From NCBI GenBank assembly GCA_031383555.1, contig JANMZR010000266.1, positions 1 through 11,556 on the forward strand: DNA of 11,556 nucleotides, read 5' to 3'. Every line of letters starts with the position of its first letter. The first letter of the stretch is position 1. The notes below the pieces were generated by a model. That model was not told the origin of the DNA, searched no databases, and saw nothing but the letters and a program-made list of their open reading frames with translations. This document shows positions 1 through 6,238 of this stretch, piece after piece. Made by a program: the position numbers and the translations under genes. Source of the stretch: JANMZR01 sp031383555 (lineage in GTDB: Bacteria > Bacteroidota > Bacteroidia > Cytophagales > Spirosomataceae).

Positions 1-252
1 AGTGAAGCTGGTTCATTTTGGCCATTATTTTATTCGATTGCCTTGGGTGTGGTGAGCACTGGACTGGCAACAGTACTTTTCAATAAAATATTACAAATAT
101 CAAGTCCAGTTTTTGCGAGTTCAGTAACTTACCTAATCCCAATTTTTGCCTTTCTTTGGGGAATAATTGATGGTGAATCCATTACTATTCAGAACTTTAT
201 GGGAATGGGCATTATTTTAATTGGGGTATTTTTGGTAAATAAAAGTAAATAA
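1..252 (+). CDS. EamA/DMT-family transporter, C-terminal part (5' end outside window)
   Basis: The reading frame is open from the first base and ends at TAA 250-252, giving the last 83 residues of a protein whose start lies upstream. Three hydrophobic segments are visible. One is around LFYSIALGVVSTGLATVLF, one is around SVTYLIPIFAFLWGII, and the last is around FMGMGIILIGVFLVN, ending in a short basic tail (NKSK). The pattern of a helix, then a YL-P-IFA helix, a short D/G-E loop and a terminal G-x-x-L-I-x-G-V-x-L-V-N helix is typical of the second EamA repeat of drug/metabolite transporters. EamA proteins are about 300-residue, 10-helix inner-membrane exporters of metabolites or drugs; the substrate cannot be inferred from this fragment. 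A TTG at 43-45 could be read as a start but would cut through a helix, so it is not one. Family call is fairly sure; specific function unknown. Confidence 0.8.
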   Translation, partial: SEAGSFWPLFYSIALGVVSTGLATVLFNKILQISSPVFASSVTYLIPIFAFLWGIIDGESITIQNFMGMGIILIGVFLVNKSK

Positions 253-292
253 AATATGGCATTTATGTATCATAATTAATAATGATTTTGGA

Positions 293-434
293 ATGACTCA
301 TCACGAATATTGCAATTATGATGTAGAATTGTGTCCGCTAGGAAAAAAAATATTGTAATTTCAAAGATTTTGTAATTGACCAACCGAATATGATAGCTAC
401 CGATGATAATGGAGTTTTAGAGCTTCCATTTTGA
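293..434 (+). pseudogene. Possible small frameshifted ORF with an A8 tract
   Basis: An ATG at 293 opens a 21-codon frame that stops at 356-358 just after an eight-A run (343-350). Removing one A would join it to a second open frame running to TGA 432-434. The result would be a 46-residue, Cys-containing peptide starting MTHHEYCNYDVELCPLGKK and ending NGVLELPF. I do not recognise the product. It could be a decayed gene remnant, a slippage-controlled small gene, or chance open frame in AT-rich spacer. No promoter of its own is clear. This is the only gene-like content in the 250-bp gap between the transporter and pyrH. Confidence 0.2.
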
Positions 435-478
435 CAGAAAAAAATTCAACGCAATTAATTTTACAAATATTTTCTTCT

Positions 479-486
479 TATTTTTG
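479..486 (+). promoter_or_regulatory. pyrH promoter, -7 box TAnnTTTG
   Basis: TATTTTTG matches the Bacteroidota -7 consensus TAnnTTTG and ends 16 bp before the pyrH ATG. Transcription would therefore start about 10 nt upstream of the start codon, a very short leader. No good TTG-type -33 box is visible 17-23 bp upstream, so the call rests on the -7 box and its position. Confidence 0.5.
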
Positions 487-502
487 CCAATAAATACAAA
501 CT

Positions 503-1216
503 ATGCAAAGCCCTAAATACAAAAGAATTTTATTGAAACTTTCAGGCGAATCATTGTCAGGTAAAAATGGTGATCCATTGGATCCCGAAACACTTGAAAA
601 ATACGCTATTGAGATACAAGCTGCTAAAGAGAAAGGTGTAGAAATAGCAATTGTAATTGGTGGAGGTAATATATTTAGAGGTGCCATTGGTGAAAATATT
701 GGCATTGAGAGAAGCCAAGGTGACTATATGGGCATGTTGGCCACAGTAATTAATGGTATTGCCATTCAGGGAATTTTAGAAAAACATGGCATGTATACCC
801 GATTAGTTTCGGCTATACAAATGAATGCGATTGCGGAGCCTTTTATACGAAGGAGGGCCATTCGCCATCTTGAAAAAGGACGTATAGTTATATTTGGAGC
901 GGGTACGGGCAACCCTTATTTTACAACAGATTCTGCTGGTAGTTTGCGAGCGATTGAAATTTCAGCCGATGTTGTTTTGAAAGGAACAAGAGTGGATGGA
1001 GTCTATACAGCCGACCCTGAAAAAGACCCTTCAGCAACAAAATACAACCAACTTTCGTTTGATGAAGCAATTGCTAAAAACCTCAAAATCATGGACATGA
1101 CAGCATTTACACTTTGCAAAGAAAATAAATTGCCAATAATCGTATTTGATATGAATAAACCTGGCAATTTGCTAAAATTGGTAATGGGCGAGGAAATTGG
1201 GACATTAATTAAGTAG
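503..1216 (+). CDS. pyrH: UMP kinase
   Basis: This cytoplasmic enzyme phosphorylates UMP to UDP with ATP, a step of pyrimidine nucleotide synthesis, and is normally a homohexamer of the amino-acid kinase fold. The 237-residue length is normal for the family. Visible motifs are the N-terminal phosphate loop KLSGESL (12-18), GGGNIFRG (53-60), DYMGMLAT (74-81), GAGTGNPYFTTDSA (132-145), KGTRVDGVYTADP (160-172) and DMTAFTLC (198-205). All main elements are present, with no disruption. The ATG at 503 places the basic MQSPKYKRILLKLSG start as in orthologues. There is no Shine-Dalgarno sequence, only an A-rich leader, as usual in Bacteroidota. It lies just upstream of frr in the same direction, a common bacterial pairing, although the gap here is 248 bp. 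Identification is secure. Confidence 0.97.
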   Translation: MQSPKYKRILLKLSGESLSGKNGDPLDPETLEKYAIEIQAAKEKGVEIAIVIGGGNIFRGAIGENIGIERSQGDYMGMLATVINGIAIQGILEKHGMYTRLVSAIQMNAIAEPFIRRRAIRHLEKGRIVIFGAGTGNPYFTTDSAGSLRAIEISADVVLKGTRVDGVYTADPEKDPSATKYNQLSFDEAIAKNLKIMDMTAFTLCKENKLPIIVFDMNKPGNLLKLVMGEEIGTLIK

Positions 1217-1217
1217 A

Positions 1218-1259
1218 TTTCAGGTATCAGGTTTGAGGTATGAGGTTTGAGTTATGAGG
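1218..1259 (+). repeat. Heptamer tandem repeat, left arm of an inverted pair
   Basis: From 1221 the sequence runs in 7-bp units of consensus SAGGTWT: CAGGTAT, CAGGTTT, GAGGTAT, GAGGTTT, then a degenerate GAGTTAT and a partial GAGG. It starts immediately after the pyrH stop. The stretch 1218-1247 is the reverse complement of 1435-1464 with about 26 of 30 positions matching. No coding role is visible. Confidence 0.75.
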
Positions 1260-1336
1260 AATTACTTGGGTATTTCAGTTTAGGTTAATTGAAATATAAG
1301 ATCTTACAATAATAGGTTGCAACGGCAAGATTGAAG

Positions 1337-1360
1337 TTTTCAATTGAAAAATTTTTTTTT
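1337..1360 (+). terminator. Weak AT hairpin followed by a T run
   Basis: A perfect palindrome TTTTCAATTGAAAA (1337-1350) can fold as a 5-bp stem with an AATT loop and is followed by a run of nine T (1352-1360). The stem is weak, so this would be at best a leaky intrinsic terminator between pyrH and frr. It could instead be neutral AT-rich spacer or a binding site. The rest of the 1260-1434 spacer shows nothing recognisable and no strong TAnnTTTG box for frr. Confidence 0.25.
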
Positions 1361-1434
1361 AAATTAACATTCATTTTTTTAACATTTATAATTAAACTTT
1401 TAGGTGAAAGTATTTAGATAAATCATTTGATTGT

Positions 1435-1464
1435 AACCTGATACTTCAAACCTGATAACTGATA
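1435..1464 (-). repeat. Heptamer tandem repeat, right arm abutting the frr start codon
   Basis: On the minus strand this reads as 7-bp units TATCAGT, TATCAGG, TTTGAAG, TATCAGG, the same family as the cluster at 1218-1259 but inverted. It ends at the base before the frr ATG, so it forms the immediate 5' leader of frr. Pairing with the left arm in a pyrH-frr transcript would put the frr start codon at the edge of a roughly 30-bp imperfect stem. Confidence 0.7.
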
Positions 1465-2025
1465 ATGGAAGAAATAGAATTTTTCTTAGACGACGCCAAA
1501 GACACCATGGAAGGTGCACTAAAACATTTGGCCATAGAATTATCAAAAATAAGAGCTGGAAAAGCCTCTCCTGCGATGGTGGAGGGCATAATGGTCGACT
1601 ATTATGGCATGCCAACCCCTATTACAGGGACTGCAAGTATTACTGCACCCGATAGCCGGACTATTGCATTGAAACCTTTCGATAAAAAAATGATAGGTGA
1701 AATTGAAAGGGCAATCAGGAACTCAAATATTGGTTTATCGCCCAATAATGATGGTGAGTACATTCGTTTGAATATTCCAATGCCTACTGAAGAGCGACGT
1801 AAGGAATTGGTAAAAAGGGTAAAAGCAGAAATTGAGGTTGCTAAGGTGAATATACGAAATATTCGTCAGGATGCTAATAATGCCATAAAAAAGCTAAAAG
1901 CCGATGGCATTTCTGAAGACGACATAAAAACAGGCGAAGAGCGAAACCAAACACTTACAAATGGCTTTATCGCAAGAATCGAAAAGGTGTTGGAAGATAA
2001 AGAGAAAGATATAATGAGTGTGTAG
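1465..2025 (+). CDS. frr: Ribosome recycling factor
   Basis: RRF is a cytoplasmic protein that, with EF-G, splits post-termination 70S ribosomes. The product has 186 residues, essentially the universal RRF length. Recognisable segments are the N-terminal helix with LSKIRAGKASPAMVEGI (27-43), the domain II part around YYGMPTPITGTASI, the stretch IRLNIPMPTEERRKELVKRV (100-119), the helix IRNIRQDANNAIKK and the C-terminal amphipathic helix ending in KDIMSV. The conserved R-A-G-x-A-S/R-P and P-x-x-x-E-R-R-K-E-L signatures are intact. The start MEEIEFFLDDAKDTME matches the usual Bacteroidota N terminus. It follows pyrH and is closed by a strong hairpin terminator. The start codon directly abuts an inverted heptamer-repeat cluster, which is unusual for a gene whose initiation region should stay unstructured. 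Confidence 0.97.
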   Translation: MEEIEFFLDDAKDTMEGALKHLAIELSKIRAGKASPAMVEGIMVDYYGMPTPITGTASITAPDSRTIALKPFDKKMIGEIERAIRNSNIGLSPNNDGEYIRLNIPMPTEERRKELVKRVKAEIEVAKVNIRNIRQDANNAIKKLKADGISEDDIKTGEERNQTLTNGFIARIEKVLEDKEKDIMSV

Positions 2026-2026
2026 T

Positions 2027-2054
2027 GATTTCGGATATTTGATTTCGGATTTAT
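2027..2054 (+). repeat. Third heptamer repeat cluster, downstream of frr
   Basis: Directly after the frr stop the sequence again shows 7-bp periodicity with units GATTTCG, GATATTT, GATTTCG, GATTTAT. The unit sequence differs from the pyrH-frr clusters (GATTTSG-type rather than SAGGTWT) but the period is the same. It lies between the stop codon and the terminator hairpin. Confidence 0.6.
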
Positions 2055-2056
2055 TA

Positions 2057-2097
2057 AAAAACGCTGCCAACTTCTCTAAAGCTTGGCAGCGTTTTTT
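2057..2097. terminator. Bidirectional intrinsic terminator between frr and the receptor gene
   Basis: A perfect 14-bp stem is formed by AAAAACGCTGCCAA (2057-2070) and TTGGCAGCGTTTTT (2083-2096) around a 12-nt loop. The right arm runs into a T tract, and the left arm begins with an A tract that serves as the U tract on the minus strand. It sits between two convergent genes and can end both. Confidence 0.9.
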
Positions 2098-2117
2098 TAT
2101 ATTTTGTTGTTTTTTTA

Positions 2118-4079
2118 CTAAAATCCAAAACTAACTCCACACATAAAATTAATCGGCTTTACTGAATAGCCAAATGAGTCTTGATAGAAGCTATTGGTAA
2201 GATTTTTCAAATCGAAATAGGTTTTTATTTTTGAACTAAATTTATAATCTATATAAAAATCTAATGTTTTATAGGCAGTTAAAACAGTATTTTCAGTTTT
2301 ATAACTTATTTCATTAAAAAATCGATCGGTTCTGTCGCCTAAACTTCTGAACGAAATTTGAGTGAATAATTTTGTGCTTATTTGGTACCCCAAGCCCAAG
2401 TTAATAGTATGCTTTGGTCGGCGAAAGAGGTTGTTATAACTCGTATCTCTTTGTGTTATTTTACCAGTAACATAGGTATAATTTCCAAAAATATTCCATT
2501 TACCTATTTGGCTATTTCCCTCAATTTCAAGGCCTTGGTCGTGCTGTTTATCAAAATTTACGTATTTTCCATAAGGTGGTTTATTTGAGGCTTCAAAAAA
2601 TATTACCTCTTTCATATCACGCAAAAAATACAAAGCACGGATATTTGATTTGCTATTTTTAGAAAATAACTGAAAGCCTATTTCCGATGAAATTGATTGC
2701 TCTGGTTTCAGATTTTTATTACCATATGGCGAATACAATTGATATAAGGAAGGTGCTTTAAAACCAGATGAAATATTGACAAAAGTTTTAATATTCCTAT
2801 TAATTACATAACTCGGATTAAACGAAAACGTAAAGTTTTTTCCATAAATAGAATGGCTGTTAAACCGGCCCCCAATCTCTAAAAAGAAAGATTTTATACT
2901 TATCAAACCAGACCCATATATGCTGTAAATACTTGACAATGAGGTGTCTTTTCCAATAGGATTATCTTCATATTTGCCATAACTACTTATCGACAAATAA
3001 TTTTGCTCTAAATTGGCCTTTCGTAAATCGCTACCGATTACGAATTGAAAATTATCTGACACTTTATGGTTCCAATAAACATCTGCAAACTGGCTTACCC
3101 CGCCATAAAAAGATTTTGAATAAGTATCAAAAGCATTGGGCGCCACAAATGCGCTATCGTTGGTAAATGTTCGTTTATTTTCAGCCAAATTATAGTTGAA
3201 TACGAGTTTCCCTTTCCCTGTTTTATAGTCAACTGATGTACCAATCATTGATAAATTTTGGATAGAAGTAAAATCTTTTTCATCGGTAAATGGTCCAGCA
3301 TCAATATCGTTTTTATAGCCATTGAGCATTCCTCTGAATTTTAAAGTAAGTTTTTCTGAAACAGTATAACCAAAATTAGCCATCAAATTATTTTGGTTAA
3401 AACCATCCTTTTCATATTCATTTTTACTTCCCAGACTAGAGGATAATTTTAAAGGATAAGCCGCTGAAATCCCCTTTGATTGAAGATTTGAATATTGAAT
3501 ATTATAGTAAAATTTATCTATTAAACCATTCACAGACACGGTATTACGAAATGTTCCGAATGAACCAGCATTCAAAGATACATTAGCCGAAATCGTTTTT
3601 GTGGAATTGCCTTTTTTTGTGAAAATATTAATCACACCTGCCACAGCATCAGAGCCGTAAAGGGTTGACTGTGCTCCTTTTAATATTTCAATACGCTCGC
3701 ATTCGCAAACATTGAGCATATTCAAATCAAAACCTGATGATATATAGGATGGGTCGTAAAGCGGAACACCGTCAATAAGTACAAGTGTATTGCCATTACT
3801 AGCTCCACGAACATAAAGCTCTTGATTTGAGCCCAAAGTTCCGTTGGCGCCAACTACAGTGAAACCAGCTTGCCGTGATAGTAATTCGGCAACCGTTTGG
3901 CCTTGGTATTTTTGCAAAATAGAGTCAGAAAGAACCGTAACAACTTTGCCAGTTTGTGAAAGTTTCTGCTCAGTTTTATTGGCAGTAACAGTAACCTCGT
4001 CTAATAATTTTTGTGCAGATAATTGCCAAGCAAATAGCATAAGTCCAACAAAAGTAAATTTTGTTTGTTTTTTAAACAT
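2118..4079 (-). CDS. btuB: TonB-dependent outer-membrane receptor, BtuB-like (cobalamin uptake)
   Basis: This 653-residue protein is an outer-membrane beta-barrel that takes up a bound ligand using TonB energy. It has a signal peptide ending around WQLSAQ (residue 23), a TonB box DEVTVTAN (27-34), a plug domain (about 40-155) with LYVRGASNGNTLVLIDGVPLYD-type and YGSDAVAGVINI (141-152) motifs, then a barrel ending in aromatic F (VSFGF), as expected for BAM recognition. The substrate is inferred mainly from the cobalamin riboswitch directly upstream, together with BtuB-like plug sequence and size. In BtuB-type receptors the plug usually reads D-x-x-ERIE; here it is CECERIE, placing two cysteines at 125 and 127. 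No btuF, btuC or btuD neighbours are in the window, so the inner-membrane part is encoded elsewhere. It might carry cobinamide or another corrinoid rather than B12 itself. Confidence 0.88.
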   Translation of the reverse strand: MFKKQTKFTFVGLMLFAWQLSAQKLLDEVTVTANKTEQKLSQTGKVVTVLSDSILQKYQGQTVAELLSRQAGFTVVGANGTLGSNQELYVRGASNGNTLVLIDGVPLYDPSYISSGFDLNMLNVCECERIEILKGAQSTLYGSDAVAGVINIFTKKGNSTKTISANVSLNAGSFGTFRNTVSVNGLIDKFYYNIQYSNLQSKGISAAYPLKLSSSLGSKNEYEKDGFNQNNLMANFGYTVSEKLTLKFRGMLNGYKNDIDAGPFTDEKDFTSIQNLSMIGTSVDYKTGKGKLVFNYNLAENKRTFTNDSAFVAPNAFDTYSKSFYGGVSQFADVYWNHKVSDNFQFVIGSDLRKANLEQNYLSISSYGKYEDNPIGKDTSLSSIYSIYGSGLISIKSFFLEIGGRFNSHSIYGKNFTFSFNPSYVINRNIKTFVNISSGFKAPSLYQLYSPYGNKNLKPEQSISSEIGFQLFSKNSKSNIRALYFLRDMKEVIFFEASNKPPYGKYVNFDKQHDQGLEIEGNSQIGKWNIFGNYTYVTGKITQRDTSYNNLFRRPKHTINLGLGYQISTKLFTQISFRSLGDRTDRFFNEISYKTENTVLTAYKTLDFYIDYKFSSKIKTYFDLKNLTNSFYQDSFGYSVKPINFMCGVSFGF

Positions 4080-4172
4080 GATTTTTGAAAGTGTTTCCCG
4101 CTTTTTTATTGGGGAAAATTAAATGATAATCGAACGCTCACTCGTCTGCATACATCCGTACAGAAAAGCAAG

Positions 4173-4368
4173 AATAGCCTTGGGCAGGTCTCCTGACTTG
4201 GCTTTTGCTAATTTGGCCTTCCCGATTTGATCAGTGGCTAGTAGATAATTAGCAATGGCTTTTGTAGATAATTCATCAAAAGCTTTTTAAATATTTTAGT
4301 AAAATTCCCAAAATATTAAAACCTTACAGTTGCGGGTACAGCCCCCGAATTGAACGGGGTTCCCTATT
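4173..4368 (-). promoter_or_regulatory. Cobalamin riboswitch controlling the BtuB-like receptor
   Basis: On the minus strand the conserved core is plain: GGGAA near 4363, the GCTGTACCCGCAACTGTAA block (about 4324-4342), GCCACTG (about 4232-4238) and the B12 box AGTCAGGAGACCTGCC (about 4183-4198). A terminal P1 helix can be drawn from AATAG (4364-4368) with CTATT (4173-4177). Peripheral stems include AATATTTT/AAAATATT (4290-4297 with 4310-4317) and a GCTTTTG/CAAAAGC pair (4258-4264 with 4277-4283). The aptamer ends about 95 nt before the receptor ATG. I see no strong terminator in that gap, so control by masking translation initiation is more likely than attenuation, though the platform is not resolved. 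Confidence 0.95.
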
Positions 4369-4412
4369 AAGTCAATATTTTAAAAATAAATATTTAACAC
4401 CTAAAGCTGAAA

Positions 4413-4420
4413 CAAAGTTA
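4413..4420 (-). promoter_or_regulatory. Receptor gene promoter, -7 box upstream of the riboswitch
   Basis: The minus strand reads TAACTTTG, an exact TAnnTTTG match, 45 bp upstream of the riboswitch P1 helix, so a transcript from it would contain the whole aptamer. No clear TTG -33 box is seen at the usual distance. Confidence 0.5.
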
Positions 4421-4482
4421 GTTTTTTTAATTGGGAAATGTGTTATTATTTTGAAAAGGACCGGTTCAGAAAATAAGATTAG

Positions 4483-4500
4483 GGTTTTAATAAAAAAACC
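4483..4500 (-). terminator. Weak hairpin directly after the XRE regulator stop codon
   Basis: GGTTTT (4483-4488) and AAAACC (4495-4500) form a 6-bp stem with a 6-nt loop touching the stop codon at 4501-4503. A continuous U tract is missing on the minus strand, so termination may be inefficient and the regulator transcript could read on towards the riboswitch. Confidence 0.3.
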
Positions 4501-5970
4501 TCAATAATTTTTTTTAATATCAAATTGGGCAACGGCGTTCAAAATATTCTTCTTTTTCATTTTACTATTATAAACATTTGGCTCAGCCACACGTTCTTCA
4601 CAATCTAATATATTACACCGCTCACATGTTTGGTTCACAATCCGTTTTTTAATTTTGTTGTCGTTCACAAATGCAATTACAGACTTTAACTTATTGTCTA
4701 TAACAAAACCAATTGTTTCGGATCGCTTTTGTGAAGACCTTGCCAAATAAGCCACAGCTATTACAAAATATTGTCTATTAGAGTCCGAAAATTCAGATAT
4801 TTGACTATTACAAACTACAGACTTCGTACCTAATTCATTGATAATATTTAGTCCTAACCAACGCCTGCAATAATGTTCGTTTCGTGCATAACCATGCGGG
4901 CTATGCAATTGGCGTAGATGCATTTCATTTACAGTATTGAAGTTATTGCTTCCCTTATCTTGTTGCATGCCCAATAAAAACAGATTATTTAACCCAAAAT
5001 GACCCGAAAGTAGGTTTGTAACACGATTTATGAAGGTATCAGGTGCTGCACTAAAAAGCTTCATCATCCCAGTTAAAGACTCGGAATCCCATTTTGGGCT
5101 GGCCAAAAAGTAGATCAAGCGCCCAATTAATACATCTTTATTTATCAATAATGCACCTGCAAAATAGCTTGCTTTAAAGTCATTAAATATAGCTTCGAAA
5201 GCGTCTATTTTTATTTTTGGAAAAGTATTTGGCCTTGCCTTTAAGCCTAATTCTTGATAGCCTAATTCCTTGGCAAAAAGGAAAATTCGCTCGATTTCTG
5301 CTAAGCTTTCGTTTAAAATAATAGTATTTTTATTTTGATAAATAAGGTCAATTTCATTTAACTCTGGATTATTGGCCTCATTAAAACTGCTTATTGTATA
5401 AGAGTATTTTTCAAATAACACCTTCTTTAAAATTTCTTCGTCAAGTAAATTAGTTTTTGAAATTTGGTGTTTTTCCCTAAATCTATCAGCAACAAGCTCT
5501 ATATCAGGAAAATAATTTTCATTCATTTCTTGGTATGACCTTAAAACTGCTTCAAAAAACTCTTCATTTTGAATATCGTAAGTTCTACTTATTTCTTTCA
5601 AAGTATTTATAAAAGCTGAAATTTTTGTCGGGGATTTTGACATCAAGTCAACGAAATCATTCGCATCAATTCCAAACATTTCAAGTGGCAAATCTGATAA
5701 AATAGAAGTATTTAATATATCGGCAATAGGTTCCAAATCATTAACAAGTTTGAGAGAAATCAACTCGTCATAGTCAATATTAAAAGCAGTAGCCAAGGCC
5801 ATTATTTTCTCCGACTTAGGGTACTTTTTCCCTTTTTCTATTTCATTTAAATAAGATACTGAAAATCCAACTTTCTGAGCAACTTCATTTAAGGAAAACC
5901 CTCGTTCCAACCTTAATTGGCGAATTTTCAAACCAAAAATAATCTTTACTTTCAAAGAGTGATCAACCAT
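4501..5970 (-). CDS. XRE-family regulator of the ScfR/RamB type (short-chain acyl-CoA regulator family)
   Basis: The 489-residue cytoplasmic protein begins with a helix-turn-helix of the XRE/Cro type (about 12-70; KIRQLRLERGFSLNEVAQKVGFS, then SYLNEIEKGKKYPKSEKI). A central region resembles the ImmA/IrrE fold (about 220-275). Where a peptidase would have HExxH it reads FAKELGY (232-238), so zinc-binding residues are missing and it is probably a sensor fold. The C-terminal part contains TCERCNILDCEERVAEP with cysteines at 449, 452 and 457. This C-x2-C-x4-C spacing is the pattern of the RamB/ScfR family, which controls acetate, glyoxylate or propionyl-CoA metabolism in other bacteria. No glyoxylate or methylcitrate genes are nearby, so its targets here are unknown. 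Three phased half-sites over its own promoter suggest autoregulation. The ATG at 5970 gives the usual short lead-in to the HTH. Confidence 0.85.
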   Translation of the reverse strand: MVDHSLKVKIIFGLKIRQLRLERGFSLNEVAQKVGFSVSYLNEIEKGKKYPKSEKIMALATAFNIDYDELISLKLVNDLEPIADILNTSILSDLPLEMFGIDANDFVDLMSKSPTKISAFINTLKEISRTYDIQNEEFFEAVLRSYQEMNENYFPDIELVADRFREKHQISKTNLLDEEILKKVLFEKYSYTISSFNEANNPELNEIDLIYQNKNTIILNESLAEIERIFLFAKELGYQELGLKARPNTFPKIKIDAFEAIFNDFKASYFAGALLINKDVLIGRLIYFLASPKWDSESLTGMMKLFSAAPDTFINRVTNLLSGHFGLNNLFLLGMQQDKGSNNFNTVNEMHLRQLHSPHGYARNEHYCRRWLGLNIINELGTKSVVCNSQISEFSDSNRQYFVIAVAYLARSSQKRSETIGFVIDNKLKSVIAFVNDNKIKKRIVNQTCERCNILDCEERVAEPNVYNSKMKKKNILNAVAQFDIKKNY

Positions 5971-5994
5971 TATATCTAAAATATTGTGTATTAT

Positions 5995-6020
5995 GCAAAA
6001 TTAAGCGAAATTTCGCAAAT
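5995..6020. promoter_or_regulatory. Phased operator of three GCRAA half-sites at the XRE gene promoter
   Basis: GCAAA (5995), GCGAA (6005) and GCAAA (6015) start exactly 10 bp apart, one helical turn, and the middle one is part of the perfect palindrome GCGAAATTTCGC (6005-6016). The array begins 25 bp upstream of the regulator ATG and covers its -7 box. RamB-type regulators are known to bind TTTGCAAA-like sites, so binding by the gene's own product is a reasonable inference, not shown. Confidence 0.5.
5996..6003 (-). promoter_or_regulatory. XRE regulator promoter, -7 box
   Basis: The minus strand reads TAATTTTG, an exact match to TAnnTTTG, 25 bp before the ATG at 5970, giving a leader of roughly 20 nt. 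It overlaps the first GCAAA half-site, as expected for a repressed promoter. The -33 element is not clear. Confidence 0.5.
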
Positions 6021-6171
6021 CATAAAATGTACACTAAAAACAGGATAAGAATTACATCTTACTTAGCATTAGACTATAGTAAACCCTATCTCAACAGAAT
6101 GACAATTATATAAATATTGTTAAAATTGGAGCAATTAACCTTATATTGAAATGAATCCGCTTGATTTTTAG

Positions 6172-6179
6172 TAGTTTTG
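6172..6179 (+). promoter_or_regulatory. Promoter of the 6231-8781 operon, -7 box
   Basis: TAGTTTTG matches TAnnTTTG. A TTG at 6146-6148 lies 23 bp upstream, at the long end of the accepted spacing for Bacteroidota -33 elements. The predicted start near 6186 leaves a leader of about 45 nt before the ATG at 6231. The rest of the 6021-6170 divergent spacer shows nothing I recognise. Confidence 0.5.
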
Positions 6180-6199
6180 CATTTAAATTTTCAAAAAAA

Positions 6200-6238
6200 A
6201 TGGCCGCCAGACCAACAAATAAAGCTAACAATGTTTAA
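6200..6238 (+). CDS. Possible 12-residue leader peptide overlapping the next start codon
   Basis: An ATG preceded by eight A residues opens MAARPTNKANNV and stops at TAA 6236-6238, overlapping the ATG of the barrel protein gene at 6231 in another frame. It lies about 14 nt after the predicted transcription start and has a better A-rich initiation context than the downstream ATG. It could couple translation of the next gene or act as a leader, but may be chance. Confidence 0.25.
   Translation: MAARPTNKANNV

Noticed and set aside
3910..3919. TTTTGCAAAA palindrome resembling a RamB-type site
   Set aside because: It lies in the coding sequence of the receptor plug region, and a single short palindrome is expected by chance.
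3844..4122. 92-codon open frame on the plus strand over the receptor gene start
   Set aside because: It is antisense to the signal peptide and plug coding region, has no recognisable domain, and is explained by the strong minus-strand gene.
4460..4465. ACCGGT palindrome between the XRE gene and the riboswitch
   Set aside because: Only six bases, with no extended dyad or partner site.
6177..6230. Upstream TTG start for the barrel protein
   Set aside because: It overlaps the -7 box and would place 18 polar residues before a good signal peptide; ATG 6231 fits better.
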